Both the position numbers and the translations under genes were made by a program. The notes under the pieces were generated by a model. The model was not told the DNA's origin. It made no database searches and worked only from the letters and a program-made list of their open reading frames with translations. From contig JAOTON010000955.1 of assembly GCA_034440635.1 (NCBI GenBank), positions 1 through 64,000 on the forward strand: a DNA stretch of 64,000 bases, in the 5' to 3' direction. Below are positions 44,091-58,169 of this stretch, piece by piece (position 1 is the stretch's first letter; each line of letters opens with the position of its first letter). Source of the stretch: Lepas anatifera. Lineage: Eukaryota; Arthropoda; Thecostraca; Lepadidae.

Positions 44091-45310
44091 CTGAAACACA
44101 CATACACTGGTGTTACGCAGGGACATATCCCGGGCCGCTGAAACACATACATACACTGGTGTTACGCACGGACATATCCCGGGCCGCTGAAACACATACA
44201 TACACTGGTGTCACACACGAACATTTCCCGGGCCACATACATCCTGGTGTCACACACGGACATTTCCCGGGCCGTTGAAACACACACCTACACTGGTGTC
44301 ACACACGGACATTTCCCGGGCCGCTGAAACACACACATACACTGGTGTCACACACGGACATTTCCCGGGCCGCTGAAACACATACATCCTGGTGTCACAC
44401 ACAGACACTTCCCGGGCCACATACACCCTGATGCCACACACGGACATTTCCCGGGCCGTTGAAACACACACCTACACTGGTGTCACACATGGACATTTCC
44501 CGGGCCACATACATCCTGGTGTCACACACAGACATTTTCCGGGCCGCTGAAACACACACATACACCGGTGTCACACACGGACATTTCTCGGGCCGCTGAA
44601 ACACACACATACACTAGTGCCACACAGACATTTCTAGGGCCGCTGAAACACACACATACATCCTGGTGTCACACACAGACATTTCCCGGGCCACATACAC
44701 CCTGATGCCACACACGGACATTTCCCGGGCCGTTGAAACACACACCTACACTGGTGCCACACACAGACATTTCTCGGGCCGCTGAAACACACACATACAC
44801 TGGTGTCACACACAGACATTTCTCGGGCCGCTGAAACACACACATACACTAGTGTCACACACGGACATTTTCCGGGCCGCTGAAACACACACCTACACTG
44901 GTGCCACACACAGACATTTCTCGGGCCGTTGAAACACACACCTACACTGGTGCCACACACGGACATTTTCCGGGCCGCTGAAACACACACATACACTGGT
45001 GTCACACACGGACATTTCTCGGGCCCTGAAACACGCACATACACCCTGATGCCACACACGGACATTTCCCGGGCCGTTGAAACACACACCTACACTGGTG
45101 CCACACACAGACATTTCTCGGGCCGCTGAAACACACACATACACTGGTGTCACACAGACATTTCTCGGGCCGCTGAAACACACACATACACTGGTGTCAC
45201 ACACAGACATTTCTCGGGCCGCTGAAACACACACATACACTGGTGCCACACACAGACATTTCTCGGGCCGCTGAAACACACACATACACTGGTGTCACAC
45301 ACGGACATTT
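44083..45310 (-). repeat. 49-bp tandem array carrying a full splice acceptor and the first exon bases
   Basis: About 25 units. On the minus strand each reads GTGTGACACCAGTGTATG, TGTGTGTTTCAG and CGGCCCGGGAAATGTCC. The real acceptor and exon start (GTGTGTTTCAG|CGGCCCGG) is the array's last unit. Most copies keep the pyrimidine tract and AG, a set of about two dozen potential acceptors. Because 49 is not a multiple of three, open frames cycle through all phases. Confidence 0.96.
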
Positions 45311-46967
45311 CCCAGGGCGCGTCTGACCTGACCTTAGAACTGCATTTTTGCAGTTAGATTTGTATGGAACTGATAAGACTTCTGGCCTCCCAACGAGAAC
45401 GTGTACCATACGAGAACGTGTTCGGTGATAAACAATAACCACTAACCCATGAATTTATTTTACTTTATTTATTCATTTTTCCTTGACTCTTTTTATGTTT
45501 TTCCGAGCGTTTACCATCTGTCGCTCTTACAAAAAATATGTTGATACCATAATAATAAAAATAAAATTTGGCATAAAACGAGCATGACCTTCCAGTAAAT
45601 TTTTTTTCTATGCTTTGGCGCGGTGCTTTGGCATTGCAAATTCATTTAACGAGTTACATAAAACCTAAAATATTTTTCAGTTATTTTTTCAGAGTTTTTT
45701 GCATAATCAACACAGACAAATTTACTCCAGAGCCCTATCTAAGCTTCCCATTCCCAACCCAACTTTTCTCGCCCAACTTCCCAACTTTTCTCGCCCAATC
45801 GCCCAAAGTTGACTGAGTACAAATAAAACTACATTAAAAAGAATGCAATTGAAAAAATGCGGGACAGGTGGGGCATGCATCTCGGCTTGTACCTTCCACC
45901 TATGCTAATTTCAAGTCAGTTGTAAAAAAAATTGGAAAGACAACGACGAGACCGGCCACAAGGGGAGTGTTGGATTCTAAGTATATGTATGTATATGTAA
46001 GTATAGTATATATGTTCTACTTCGTCAACAGCTTCCTTCCAGACATTTCGTGAAACATTAGCAATCACAAAGCTGACGCTTTTGATCCACGAGGCGGCTG
46101 TGCAGTCTACCGATAGGGCAGCTCGTCTTATCACAGAGACAAGGACTGCCTTTATCGTCCCAGTCCATCGTCACATCAGCCTCACATGCGACTCCGCGGG
46201 AGACGCCGATAGCGAATACAAGGAAGGAGCAAGGCTATTCCGCCTTCTGAGAAGTTCCTCGTGCATTCACGGTGCACTTCACACAATCGTCTGCGGCCTC
46301 ATACGTAGCGGAACGACCAAAGGGCACAGATAGCCACGCATCGCTGTAGCCTTACAACACATGTTTAATTTGATAGCCACGCATCACTGTAGCCTTACAT
46401 GCTTAATTTATCAAGATTTCATACCGCGACACAACACGCAAAACAACAAAAGTGAAGTGCAGTCATAGGAAAAGCCCCTCTTCAAATACGTTCCTTGACG
46501 GACACGACATAAATAATCATGGTCTGATCATAGTATAAGTGGCAGCAATTGAAAACCAAGGCCTCTGTTGCTGAAAAAGTAGTTGATGCCCGCCTTCTAT
46601 CTTCAAATTTAGCTGTTTATTGGAATATCGAAATTGTGCCTAAATAGAAACGTCCGTACGGTCGGCTCACTATTGCAGAAAAGCCACCTGAGCCAAAATC
46701 GTTCCGACATGACACGTCACAGTTTGCGCTGGCGTATTATCTATATCAGTTTCCACGGCACAGTGCAGCACTATTGAAAGCAGCAAAAGGGCAACAATAT
46801 TTCGGGCGACGTAAGTATGACGAGTCGGGTACACGGCCAGGGCCAGACGATGCCGGCGATGCACCAGTGTTCTGATTGTGCTGATCTCGTTAGGTCAGGT
46901 TTGCGGAGTTATTACCGAAAGCTAACAACCGGGAACGCGTGCGCCGTGGCAGAGCGTTCTCTCTCAC
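45311..46967. other. IAP intron, mostly unremarkable
   Basis: AT-rich intron sequence. A 40-base block (GATAGCCACGCATCGCTGTA and following) is duplicated in tandem at about 46330-46410. I see no other feature. Confidence 0.5.
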
Positions 46968-47116
46968 CTGCTGGGCGGCAGGTAGGTGGCGTGTGTGTGG
47001 TTGAACGCCATCGCGAGCACAGAGCTGAGGTCGGTGAAGGGTAGGCCTGTCGACTCCAGACGCTGCTTCAGTACGCGTTTCACCGCCTCCCGCGCCACCC
47101 CCAGCTCCACTGCCGT
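46968..47116 (-). CDS. Iap: IAP exon: UBA-like helical region
   Basis: The minus-strand acceptor GTGTGCCCGTAG precedes 47116; the donor is CAG|GTGAGA. It encodes TAVELGVAREAVKRVLKQRL, ESTGLPFTDLSSVLAMAFNH and THATYLPPS. With the end of the previous exon (LTDEELESMMENAICK) this forms the three-helix ubiquitin-binding region seen between BIR and RING in cIAP/DIAP2-type proteins (A-ELG-----VK--L---L---G--F-D). It runs from phase 0 to phase 2. Confidence 0.9.
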
Positions 47117-47129
47117 CTACGGGCACACC

Positions 47130-47640
47130 TGGTGTCAGCGAGAGCTCCGCCTCTGGCAGTGTTCCACCGTAGAGGCACTACGCAGTGCTCCGCCATAGAG
47201 CCACTGGGCAGTGTTCCGCCATAGAGGCACTAGGCAGAGTTCCACCATAGAGGCACTAGGCAGTGCTTCCCCACAGAGCCAATAAACAGTGCACCGCCAC
47301 AGATACATTACACAGTGCTCCGCCACAGAGCCACTAGACACTGCACCGCCACTGAGCTACTACACAGTGAACGCCACAGAGCCAATAGACACTGCTCCGC
47401 CACAGAGCCACTAGGCAGTGCTCCGCCAGAGCCACTAGACACTACACCGCCACTGAGCTACTAGACATTGCTCCGCCATAGAGCCAATAGACACTGCTCC
47501 GTCGCAGAACCACTACACAGTGCTGCGCCACATAATCACTTCAGACAGTGCTCCGGCACAGAATCAGTTCTGACAGCGCTGCGCCACAGAACCACTTCTG
47601 ACAGTGCTCCGGCACAGAATCACTTCTGATAGGGAACAAA
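47130..47640 (-). repeat. About 29-bp degenerate array upstream of the UBA exon
   Basis: About 16 units, on the plus strand CAGTGCTCCGCCACAGAG + CCACTAGACA, with many variants. It ends about 15-30 bases from the UBA exon acceptor. The units do not contain an obvious copy of that acceptor. Confidence 0.88.
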
Positions 47641-48427
47641 CCGCGCATGCCCCCCAGTCAAGCGAGGTCCGGCACATAATGACTCCAGACAGAGCTCACA
47701 ACCAACCTGGACATTTTCTTCCAAAACAAGTCTTCAAAAAAATAATAGTCCGAATTTGAGACTTCCTCTGCTGAAAATAAAGCCCTTCAGATTGCAGCAC
47801 GCGCAAAAGCGCCAACTAATAATCGTTCAAGCGCGACAGAGACTGCAAAAGTGGTGTCATGAATTCATGCAAAGGAAAAAGCCCCTGGTATCGCAGGCTA
47901 GTCCCGTTTACCTTGACAGGGCACGTACAAAACGGACGCCGCGTGATCTCATCCCCCTGCACTCCAATAAAAGACTCGCAGTCAGCGAGGGCTTAGTACC
48001 GATAGCGCTGATACCGCGGCTCTGTAGCGGCTAAGAAGCAGAAATGGCGCATGCAACATTCGAACTACAGACGCAACAGACTTTGTTTAATCAGCGAAAG
48101 GAACTTACTCAGCGACATAGCAGGTCATTAAAGTCGCAGTGGTCGATGTGGTAGGACCGGTTGGAATAAAATATTGGCGCATAACGGTATTACACTTCCA
48201 ATAAAAAACAATTTATGGAATTTCTGATACGTCTACGTCTAATATCTACTCCATGCCAAAAGACAACATCACAATCTGGAGCCCGCCAAAAAAAACCATA
48301 CGAGATAGTGCAATAAAGTTCAAATCAGACTTCAAACGCATCAACGGGTTACAAATAAAACAAACCGTCACACATTAAGGCAGTTATAAGCGACTTTTTG
48401 TCGTATCTCAGTCCCGCTACAACGCAC
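47641..48427. other. IAP intron, nothing recognised
   Basis: Intron between the UBA exon array and the second BIR exon. No coding or repeat signal. Confidence 0.5.
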
Positions 48428-48709
48428 CTTGCAGATGGCGTTCTCCATCATGCTCTCCAGCTCTTCGTCGGTGAGGGGGCAGCGTTTGACGGCCGTGTCA
48501 TCTGCACCCGGCTGCTGCTGCATGGCCAGAGCGGGCGCCTCCTGGGGGTGGGAGCGCAGCACGCCCTGCACGAACTCGTCGCCCTTCACCAGCTGCACGA
48601 AGCCGCAGCGGCCGAACCAGCGGGCGTGCTCGGTCCAGGGGTCGTCCGCCGGGCACCCAGTTGCGCAGGCCGCCGTCGCAGTGGAAACATTTCACGTGGT
48701 CCGAGACGC
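48428..48709 (-). CDS. Iap: IAP exon: second half of the BIR domain plus start of the UBA region, with one extra base
   Basis: Minus-strand acceptor GCGTGCCCTCAG, donor AAG|GTGCGT. It encodes VSDHVKCFHCDGGLRNWVPG and, after skipping one base at 48646/48647, DDPWTEHARWFGRCGFVQLV, KGDEFVQGVL, then a linker and PLTDEELESMMENAICK. The zinc ligands are CFHC, His in EHARWF and Cys in GRC. GGLRNW with the E-H--W segment forms the IAP-binding-motif groove of a type II BIR. The length is 282 where 281 fits phase 1 to phase 0. The lesion changes GTCGTCGCC to GTCGTCCGCC on the plus strand. Confidence 0.9.
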
Positions 48710-48817
48710 CTGAGGGCACGCAGAAGCCAGGGTTACAGCGGCCGGGCAGTAGAAACATTTCACGTGGTCCGAAACGCCTGAGGGCACGCAGGAGCCAGGG
48801 TTACAGTGGCCGTGCAG
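48681..48817 (-). repeat. 68-bp tandem duplication of the BIR exon start with its acceptor
   Basis: The block GAAACATTTCACGTGGTCC + GAGACGCCTGAGGGCACGCAG (plus strand) occurs twice, offset by 68 bases. The lower copy is the true exon start and acceptor. The upper copy repeats about 25 exon bases, the CTCAG acceptor and the intron end with only a few changes. Confidence 0.9.
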
Positions 48818-51000
48818 TTGGTAGACACTGTGGCTCTATGAGCTGTTCAAATGGGATAAATCTACGGGTGAGAAGACGTAACCCGGCTACAAAAGTGGAT
48901 GCATACCACGACAGTTTTACATATCTTAGTTAATCTTGCATAGGGCATTTAAACTGCGCCAAAAACAAACAAAACACCAGAAACGGACGGTATATGGCTG
49001 AGGGAAGCGGATAGTGGGACCATGGCGTGAACGGTAATGACATCTAACGTCAAGTTTCTATATTTTAAGAGTAAGAACCGCACCAGCAAATAAGACCCGC
49101 TCATATGTGTGCCCATTCTGTAATCCGCATTAAGCCGTGAGCTGGTTTGACCCCACGGTACCAACAGGCCTTCGCCCGGGAGACGACCCACCCGGTGCAA
49201 GGTCACCAAGCATGACGTGCTCGCGTCCTCGCGCGATCCGCTTACATCGAACGGCTGTGCTTGCGACGCACCGCACCGCACGCGAGCAGAAATGTGTGGG
49301 ACCGCCACCTGTTGTTATCAAAGGTAAATGTACCGCACCCTGAACGTGGGCGCGGCCCCCGACAAACATTCCGCTTTAAAACTTCACTCTATGATATTTT
49401 GAATACCCTGCTGTTTTTCTAGTCTAACAAACCAGACTGGCGTTATTCCTCGGTCTCCCACCTCCTGAGAATGTCTTGAACGTGGTTTTCGAGTTCAGCA
49501 AAAGTAACAGCCCATATACAAATTGGTAATTTCCACTTCCCTTGGAACATAAGCTGAAGAATCGGCGAAACAGTAACTCCTACCATTAAGACCTCTCCTT
49601 CCACTAACATTTTCTCCGATTTCGGTCCCGTTTGGATCTAAAGGTTATTCCGATGCGTCACAGAAGTGATATAGCGGAGTCTATCCTTCTCGGCAACTCA
49701 TAGCAAATATATCCAAATAGTCAGTAACGTACAGTACCCCTTCTTTCCAGACCGCGGACGCCATTGACGTGTCATGGGCGACAAAATTCTAGTAATACAG
49801 GTTTGGGGGTGTTGATTCGAATCTGAAACAGATATGGAAGAAGACTTTTCTGCATCACATACCTCGTAAGTATGTGTCCTGACATATAAGCACGGGGAGG
49901 GGGCGGTAAAGTACCTGCGGAAAAGCACTTCCTTATGCGGCTCCAAAGCGAGCCGATTCTGAACTAATTCGTCGTATGGGTGATTACCCAAGCCCCTCCC
50001 CTCCCCCTCCCCCGATAATCATCTCAGAACGACCCTGTCAGGGTGAATGCCTCTCTCTGCGCAATACGCCATTCATCTTCGCTTTCAGGATATGATCTAC
50101 TAAATATTATGAAATTTAGAAAACAAGTTGGGTTTTTAGACAGGTTATACCGGTAAGCAGTAGGTAAGCGACAGCGTTTCAGCTGCGGGCACCGACGGGG
50201 CACCGCAGTTTGATCTTATCCCCACACTGAGAGGTGGGGCAGGGGGTCAGGACGGATCAATGGGACAGAAGCTGTGACTCAGAGCGCCCAGTTCGAGAGT
50301 GATCAACATCTGCGCCTTCAGTACTGATATCGCACAGCCGCTCTGATCTGCCACTGCATGCGCTGACTGGTCGGACGCACGTGACAAAACAAGTTGCGCA
50401 ACCCCTCATATCGCGCAACGGCATTCTAGGTAGTCGCAACTGATAGACATACTCTCGATTCACTCTGATCAACGATCCTCCCCAGCCACGTGGCCAGTTC
50501 CATATAAAGACCTTTCCATACGTGACCTGCTGGGTCACGTGCAGTGACACGTAATGGAGGTAAGACACAAGATAATTCAACACCCCAACGCCGCCGAGCC
50601 GGAACCCAGCGTTCAAAGCCATGGAAAGTCGGGACTATCTATAAATCAGATCCAATGGCGAACCCGACGAACATGTAGTTCAGCGCAGTTCGATCTTGAG
50701 CTGTGACTCATCAAAGCGACTGGATCGGACTACCCTGGTGTGTAAACAAGTCCCACGCCGCCACATTCCAGAAGCACGCACCTAACCTTGCCGCGGGCGC
50801 GCCGCTCACGCCGGCGCACGCGTTCTACAGAAGCGAGCCTGACCCTGCGCTAAGGTGAAAGCCCAGCTGACCGGTGTAAACTGGTCGGAACTTCAGTCAG
50901 ACCCACCATTATTGGAAGTGGTCGATATAAACAGACTGCCGTTCACGGAACTGCTCAATCATAGCTTTCGATAGAAATTGTACATAGGGTTCCACCAGGG
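48818..51000. other. Large intron inside the BIR domain, left part
   Basis: No exon-like motif on either strand. The sequence is mixed composition without recognised elements. Confidence 0.45.
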
Positions 51001-51480
51001 GTTTAAGCTGGAGGACAGGAGGACACACTCAAGGGGACCTCCACTTATGGGGCATCCTCCAGTGGCGAATCTAAGGCAGGGGTTCTGTGGGCTAATTTGT
51101 ATCTCAGGGACCTCCATGATAATTTCAGTGGCCTCCTTTTTCCTGGGTTGTGCACCCACCAAACCTATTTCGTTGTGGGCCTCCTACAACAGCTCAATAT
51201 CTTTGCGCGCTGGTCAAGGTGCCTCCTCTGTCCCAAAAAAATTTTTGCTATTAGGGGTGTCTCTGCCTTTTAAGAGCATCTTAGTTTACCTAACGTTCTG
51301 ATATGTGTGAACTTGCAGCGCCTTTGACACCTCCCAGAACAGCTAAGAGTCCCCCTGCACTGGTCTTGGGGCCCAATACCATTAGCGGGGCCTCCTGCAC
51401 GATTCCAATGTTTCCTGTTTAATCCTTGTGACTTAATTTCATTGGTTTGGTGGCCCATTTTGCCCTCGTAAGGATCTGGT
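51000..51480. repeat. Degenerate GGGCCTCC-rich low-order repeat
   Basis: Irregularly spaced variants of GGCCTCCT and AGGGACCTCC across about 450 bases, reminiscent of the GAGCTG array at 16295-17535 but a different motif. The repeat is old and highly diverged. Confidence 0.5.
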
Positions 51481-51836
51481 ATGCAAATCTCGCTGGGGGA
51501 GGGGGCGTCAGATAAATTCAGGCCCCCTTTTCCAACCTTGGAACCCCCATCCCATCTTAAAGGGAATGCGACAGTTCCATAATAGGATTTTAACTGAGGT
51601 AGTCATATGATAGCGCATGCCGCTGGGCCTCCATTAGGGCTGCATGGGCAATGCCCATTGGGCATCCATGAAAGTTGAGGGACGGTGGTGGGACTGTCCC
51701 CCTCGGCCAAATTGATGGGACGTCCCCCGTCCCCATGTGGCGGAACCCCTGATTTTTGCAGCTTTCCAGTCAATTTGCAGGGCCTCATTTTTTCCGGTAA
51801 GAATAGAGTTCCTCCACTTGTAAACAAGGGTGTCGC

Positions 51837-53163
<1,327 letters not shown>

Positions 53164-53622
53164 TTAAAGGGAATGTGGCACCTTGGTCAAATCCTGGAAT
53201 TTAGTGTAATGAGGCGTACTTTTAGCCGAAAATAATGAAATCACTCATGATTTCTCTGAAAAAATGTACAATAAACTCAATATTTTTATTTTTTAAATAC
53301 TCCTCTAGAAAAAGAAATAAATATCAGCCTGTGGATCATGCCATGATCTGGCAACCCCTACTATACTTGCAACGCTTCAAGGGCTTCGATTGGCTGATAC
53401 TCATCGTGACTTTAGCATATGTCGTCACACCAATAGCCATGACAACTGTGGCCTGCTGCTAGGGGTACAGGAGGGGTACATTGCAGTTAGGTTTTAGTTT
53501 TTTTCTACGGAAATCTCGAGTTCCAAGACAAATGGTATATTGAGTAACGGGTTTTCCGACTTGCTTTACAACTTGGCTATCTCAGTTAAAATCGCGTTAT
53601 GAAGGTGCCACCTTCCCTTTAA
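53164..53622 (+). mobile_element. TTAA-flanked MITE, copy 2
   Basis: Same family as 11994-12449: TTAA, AGGGAATGTGGCACCTT, an internal body with GGCTTCGATTGGCTGAT-like block, and the inverted end AAGGTGCCACCTTCCCT followed by TTAA. Confidence 0.9.
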
Positions 53623-54647
53623 AGGCAACACTTGGTTCGGCGTTCTAAAAATATAGAAGTTGAGCCCAAAGGATTTTTCCATTCTTTTACTTTTAAATTT
53701 TAAATTACTCTTGAAATTTTCAACTTTGAATAACCACTTTGAATTACCTTAAGTTTTGAAAGCTATTTTGGTTTTTTATATAGCCTTCAGCAACCTTTAA
53801 AGCCTTTAACTTGCAACGAAAACAGTCTTTGAACTTATCAGTATCTTAACAATACGATTTTCTAATATCACCAAATTTTCAGTGTTTTAATAGATTAGCA
53901 AAACTAACAAAAAAATGAGGTTTGAGCCGTTTTTGGTTATGCAATATGACACAGACTGGCCTCGTTCTCAAAATCCAATTTTAGTGCATCAGTGCCGTAT
54001 AATCAGATAAATCTTACTTATAATTTTGGTGATGGACGCTTTTCAAATCTGAACCTAAAAATAACAGTGTTTATTTCGGGAACTAAAATGTTTAAGCCGG
54101 AACCTAAAAATAACAGTGTTTATTTCGGGAACTAAAATTTTTAAACCAGACTTATTACACAGGCTTTTTACTATTCAATTTACTTACACTTTGTACGGCT
54201 TTAAATTTTTACACGATAAAATTTCATTGGGACTAAATAGGCATGAGGGTAGTTTTCACCGTATATGTTGAAAGGAAATAAAGTCAGTGAAAAAATCAAA
54301 ATTTTAGAACGTATTTCCCGGAATATCCGAAATCCGAACCAAGTTTCGGCATGCCTGGGTCCATGGCTTTCACGCATAAAAGTTCCAATCCACTGGTATA
54401 GATCCCATTATGCTCTACGCCATTGATAACTCAATTCGCAACCGAAGAAAGCGCAATATTTTTAAGGATACGTAAGCCAATTTCTCGCTTTGGAAGTTAA
54501 ACCAACGTTAACTGACACAAGCCGGCAACCCGAGATATTTCATATACAGATTGACCAAAACTTAATCACGACCAAAATATGTTTAAATCTGATGGTCTGC
54601 AGCTTTTCAAGAAACATACCCTTCTTTTCCCCGACCTTCTTTTCGCC
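53623..54647. other. AT-rich intron DNA
   Basis: Contains a 50-base tandem duplication at about 54052-54148 (GAACCTAAAAATAACAGTG and following). Nothing else is recognised. Confidence 0.5.
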
Positions 54648-54927
54648 GCCCCGGTAGCTCAGTTGGTAGGCGTTGGGCTCCGGCCCGTGCTCGAGCATGC
54701 AGTGGCAGTGCATGTCTGGTGAGGGGCAACTGACTGGGGGGGTGACCTGAGCGGGGCGGCCGTCCTGTGCTTTGTGGGCGTTAAACTTTGGCTTCTAAAT
54801 CACCCTTCATTGTGGGGTTGCTCGTTCGGGTGGTGGGGTCGAGGTCTCCGTGCAAGTCCATTGATGACTTTAGTGAGACTCCGACTCCAACAACCGAACT
54901 GAGAACTGGACAAAATTTATATAAAAA
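54648..54927 (+). repeat. tRNA-derived SINE (family A), long copy
   Basis: The head GCCCCGGTAGCTCAGTTGG resembles a tRNA 5' end and A box. The body shares GGCGTTAAACTTTGGCTTC, GTTGCTCGTTCGGGTGG and the GATGACTTTAGTGAGACTCC core with 3110-3270, and it ends AAAATTTATATAAAAA. Confidence 0.82.
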
Positions 54928-56974
54928 GTCCGGATTTAACTTTTTTGTCACGATGGAAATTCTGCCCACATATTATGCTTTACGGAATATACCTTAAATG
55001 GTTCGCAAAAGGCCTTTGAAATTTTCTGAAATATACAACCAAATCGGGCAGATTCCCCTGAGAGTTTTTAAAAAATATACATTTAACAGGGGTATGGCTC
55101 GGTATTTAGGGAGGATCTACTAACAAACCGAGCATTATTGTGTGCGGTGCGTTCTTCGCTTATAACGAAGTCTATAACGGATCGCTGTTGGCCCTAACAA
55201 AAGCGTGACCACAGCCTGGGCCCACCGAGAGAAAGGGCGGATGCTGGCAGTACAGTTCCATCCTGCGCTATCACCGCATTGGCATCCGTTTCGTCATTAT
55301 TGGCAGCTGACCAGTGTTCAGGAATATTCCGAGCATCTTTGGAGTGAATACCCATACAGAGAATATCCATTTAGAATGAATGACATCCACGACGACAAGG
55401 TGGCAGCTGGAACAGCAGCAGAAGACTCGTGGCCTTGGGCCGTCCCGCGCCTGGAGAGGCCTGGGAGACCACACGCCCCTCCTTCCCAAAACTTGTGACC
55501 TCAGACAGAAGCCCCTCCACCCTGACAGCGGGGCGCCCACCAGGGGCGGCGATGTTTCCTTCTTTGGCTCGGCCGCCGTATTTGTAATGTAGGCGGGCAG
55601 CGCGCCACCCTCAGTGCAGGACAGCGCCATATCTCGCTCCACTGAGCAGTCCCTGAGTGGACGTCTGACCAATGGTGAACCCAGGTACGCATCAGATCAG
55701 CATGTCCACTTCAGTCAAGATTCCGTCTACATCACTTTCCGGGGCATGATTGCCACCTAGGTCGGCCGTGAGCGCTCCCCTCGCCCGGTTCGTGGCCGCG
55801 TGCCTCCGGCTGGCAGCGGGCCTGCCCCGGTGTGGGAGCCGGGGAACGGCGTCACCTGAGCGCCCTCCACCCGGCCAGGGCCGCCGCTGCGGCACACAAC
55901 GCCACCACATTCCACGCTCCGCCGCCGGACGCAGCGGCGCGCTCAGCCACGCTACCGCTCGGCGCGCCCGCGACAACAAACCGGCCACACACCGCTTCAG
56001 ACGATCGACAACACCGTCTGGTTGGTGGGAGGTTCCTCCAGTGCATGACCTCCCAGACTGCTGCACCACGACACGCCCCTGCCCCGTCGCACTACAAAGA
56101 GCCGTGTCGCAGCCGGCAGCGCAGTGCCTGCCGCCTGAGGTTTCAGCGGCGCCGTTACCGGTTTCGAAACACGCTGAGGGGGCAGGTGCTGCGGTGCGCG
56201 CCGACTGGGGGGGGCGGTGCGGGTCGTATTTGAAGCGTCCTACATTTCCGAGAGGCGTAATTGGGACATGCCTGAGAATCGGTCCGCCTGAGTAGGTCTC
56301 AGAGTGAACCGGTCAATGCCGGTCTGTGGTAGCATCACCATCCGATTCCTATCAGCGGCCAACAGCGAGGCCAGCCGAACACCGGCCGGCGGCTCAGGAA
56401 GGACAACAGAGCCAGTCCGAAACGCTTCACACCAAACGTGAACTGATGCTCTTCTACTACACTGAAACACGAACACTGTACAGGAAATAGAAAGGAAACC
56501 AACAATGAAACTATCACACAAAAACCTGATCAGCTAGATTAGGAATCGTGTGGCAAACCGCGGTGTCTACGCAAACACGAGGTGTTCTTCCGCCAACAAA
56601 TGAGATTAGACAAGGATGAACTCAGCATCATATGACGGTACAAAGACCAGTTTACGATACCGCCACCGTGATAATTCAAACGAAGCAGGCAAAGAGCCAA
56701 AAAAGGCAATCGTGGGACAGAGGTTGATTTGCACGATTTGCAAGGTCCTGATTTTTCATTTTCGTTGACGGGTTTCATTCCAAAAGCGAATTTACAGTCC
56801 GTAGTTTTCTATATGAGATTTAGTACGATAAAGTCGTAGTGACACCTAATGCCCCGGATAAACAAAAACTGTAAGAGCAGGGGATTTAGGAATTAGTCAA
56901 GGCATATGCCGCATTCTTTAAAGAGTGGCTTACTTTTATGATGGATTTTGAACGAATAAAAGTTTTGTAAAGCG
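54928..56974. other. IAP intron with a CpG-rich patch
   Basis: Between about 55740 and 56230 the DNA is GC- and CpG-rich with long open frames on both strands but no recognised domain. It could be an unannotated exon, a promoter-like island or compositional noise. The flanking sequence is ordinary. Confidence 0.4.
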
Positions 56975-57348
56975 TGTCGAAAAAACCACTTTGGGAACAT
57001 TTCATTTCACCCAAAACCTCGCTGTATCAAATTTTTCTCACGCTTTAAACTTAAAAATAAAGGGGGTATTCAACTATTTTAAGCGATAAAGGATTTCCTT
57101 TCCACCTGACAGCGCATGTCACGTGATATACGTTAACAAATAACATCGCCTCCGCGATGTTATACAACGCAAGAAGCCAGATTGGTAACGACACGTGTTG
57201 TCAACCCATCGTAGCACAAGGCGATATTTCTGTTTTGGGCGACTGAAGCGGAAACGAAATGTGGTTTCCTGACTTTCACACCTATTTTGTCCATAAATGG
57301 TTATTTTTATAATTTCCCCAAAGTGGTCTCCCTTTCAGCACACCCGCT
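56975..57348 (+). mobile_element. Probable MITE with imperfect inverted ends
   Basis: The left end is GTGTCGAAAAAACCACTTTGG and the right end, inverted, is GTGTGCTGAAAGGGAGACC followed by ACTTTGGGGAAATT. The termini are related but gapped. No clear target duplication was found. Confidence 0.55.
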
Positions 57349-58169
57349 CCGTGAATAATCCAGTTTTTTTCTTTTTTCTTGGCTCATTTACCCTAGCTAT
57401 TGGATCCAACTGAAAAATGCACTCAATTATCAAGTGTTCAGAAATGAAGAAAAACAGTGAAAAATGTCACCATCACCCCAGACTTTCACACATATATCCG
57501 TCAGCTGTACTTTGGTGGTCTACAGCAGACGTTTAAGGCTCTGCGGCGAATGAATCATGTTCTGGTACTGATACGCTCTTGACAAATTCAGCTCGGCTTA
57601 AACGAGGCCGTGACGATATTGTCGCCGGGCGCCGGACCAGCACGATTGTTACTGTTCCACATGGCGCAGTTAAGGAGGTGACTCAGCGTCACGGGCGGAG
57701 CGTCCGAGGTCGCTTCAGCGCTCTGAAGTGCAACGGGAAGTTAAGCACGAGACACAGAGCCACTGCAGGCGAGTTCAAACTCCAACCCAGCTCGGGGATA
57801 ACGACAAAGCTGTTGTAGCAGACCTGCAGTTTCAAAACAGGCAGGCTACGACGAAACAAATCGTCTCATTTCGGGCGCTATTACATGATGCACAAACTTA
57901 GCTTATATCGTCTTGCCACGCATTTGTGCTGGTACCAACTTCTAGGATGTGGTTGAGGTTGGGCGGATTCCTTAACGCCCACGTCTAGCAGAACTTCCGC
58001 GCACTTATGGATGTGACAGTCAAAGTCCGCTTGACTACGCGCAGTATACAGAACGCGTTTTGTGCCACATTTCCAGGATCCGTACTTTGCACTGCCGAGT
58101 TTAAAACACGTTCCAAGTTGCACTGGTAACGGACAGGCCAGGTTCAACAAGATTGTCGACGAAACTTCA

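Noticed and set aside
44250..45442. Cys-rich open frames through the 49-bp array
   Set aside because: All frames are open because of the unit composition; no start context or domain.
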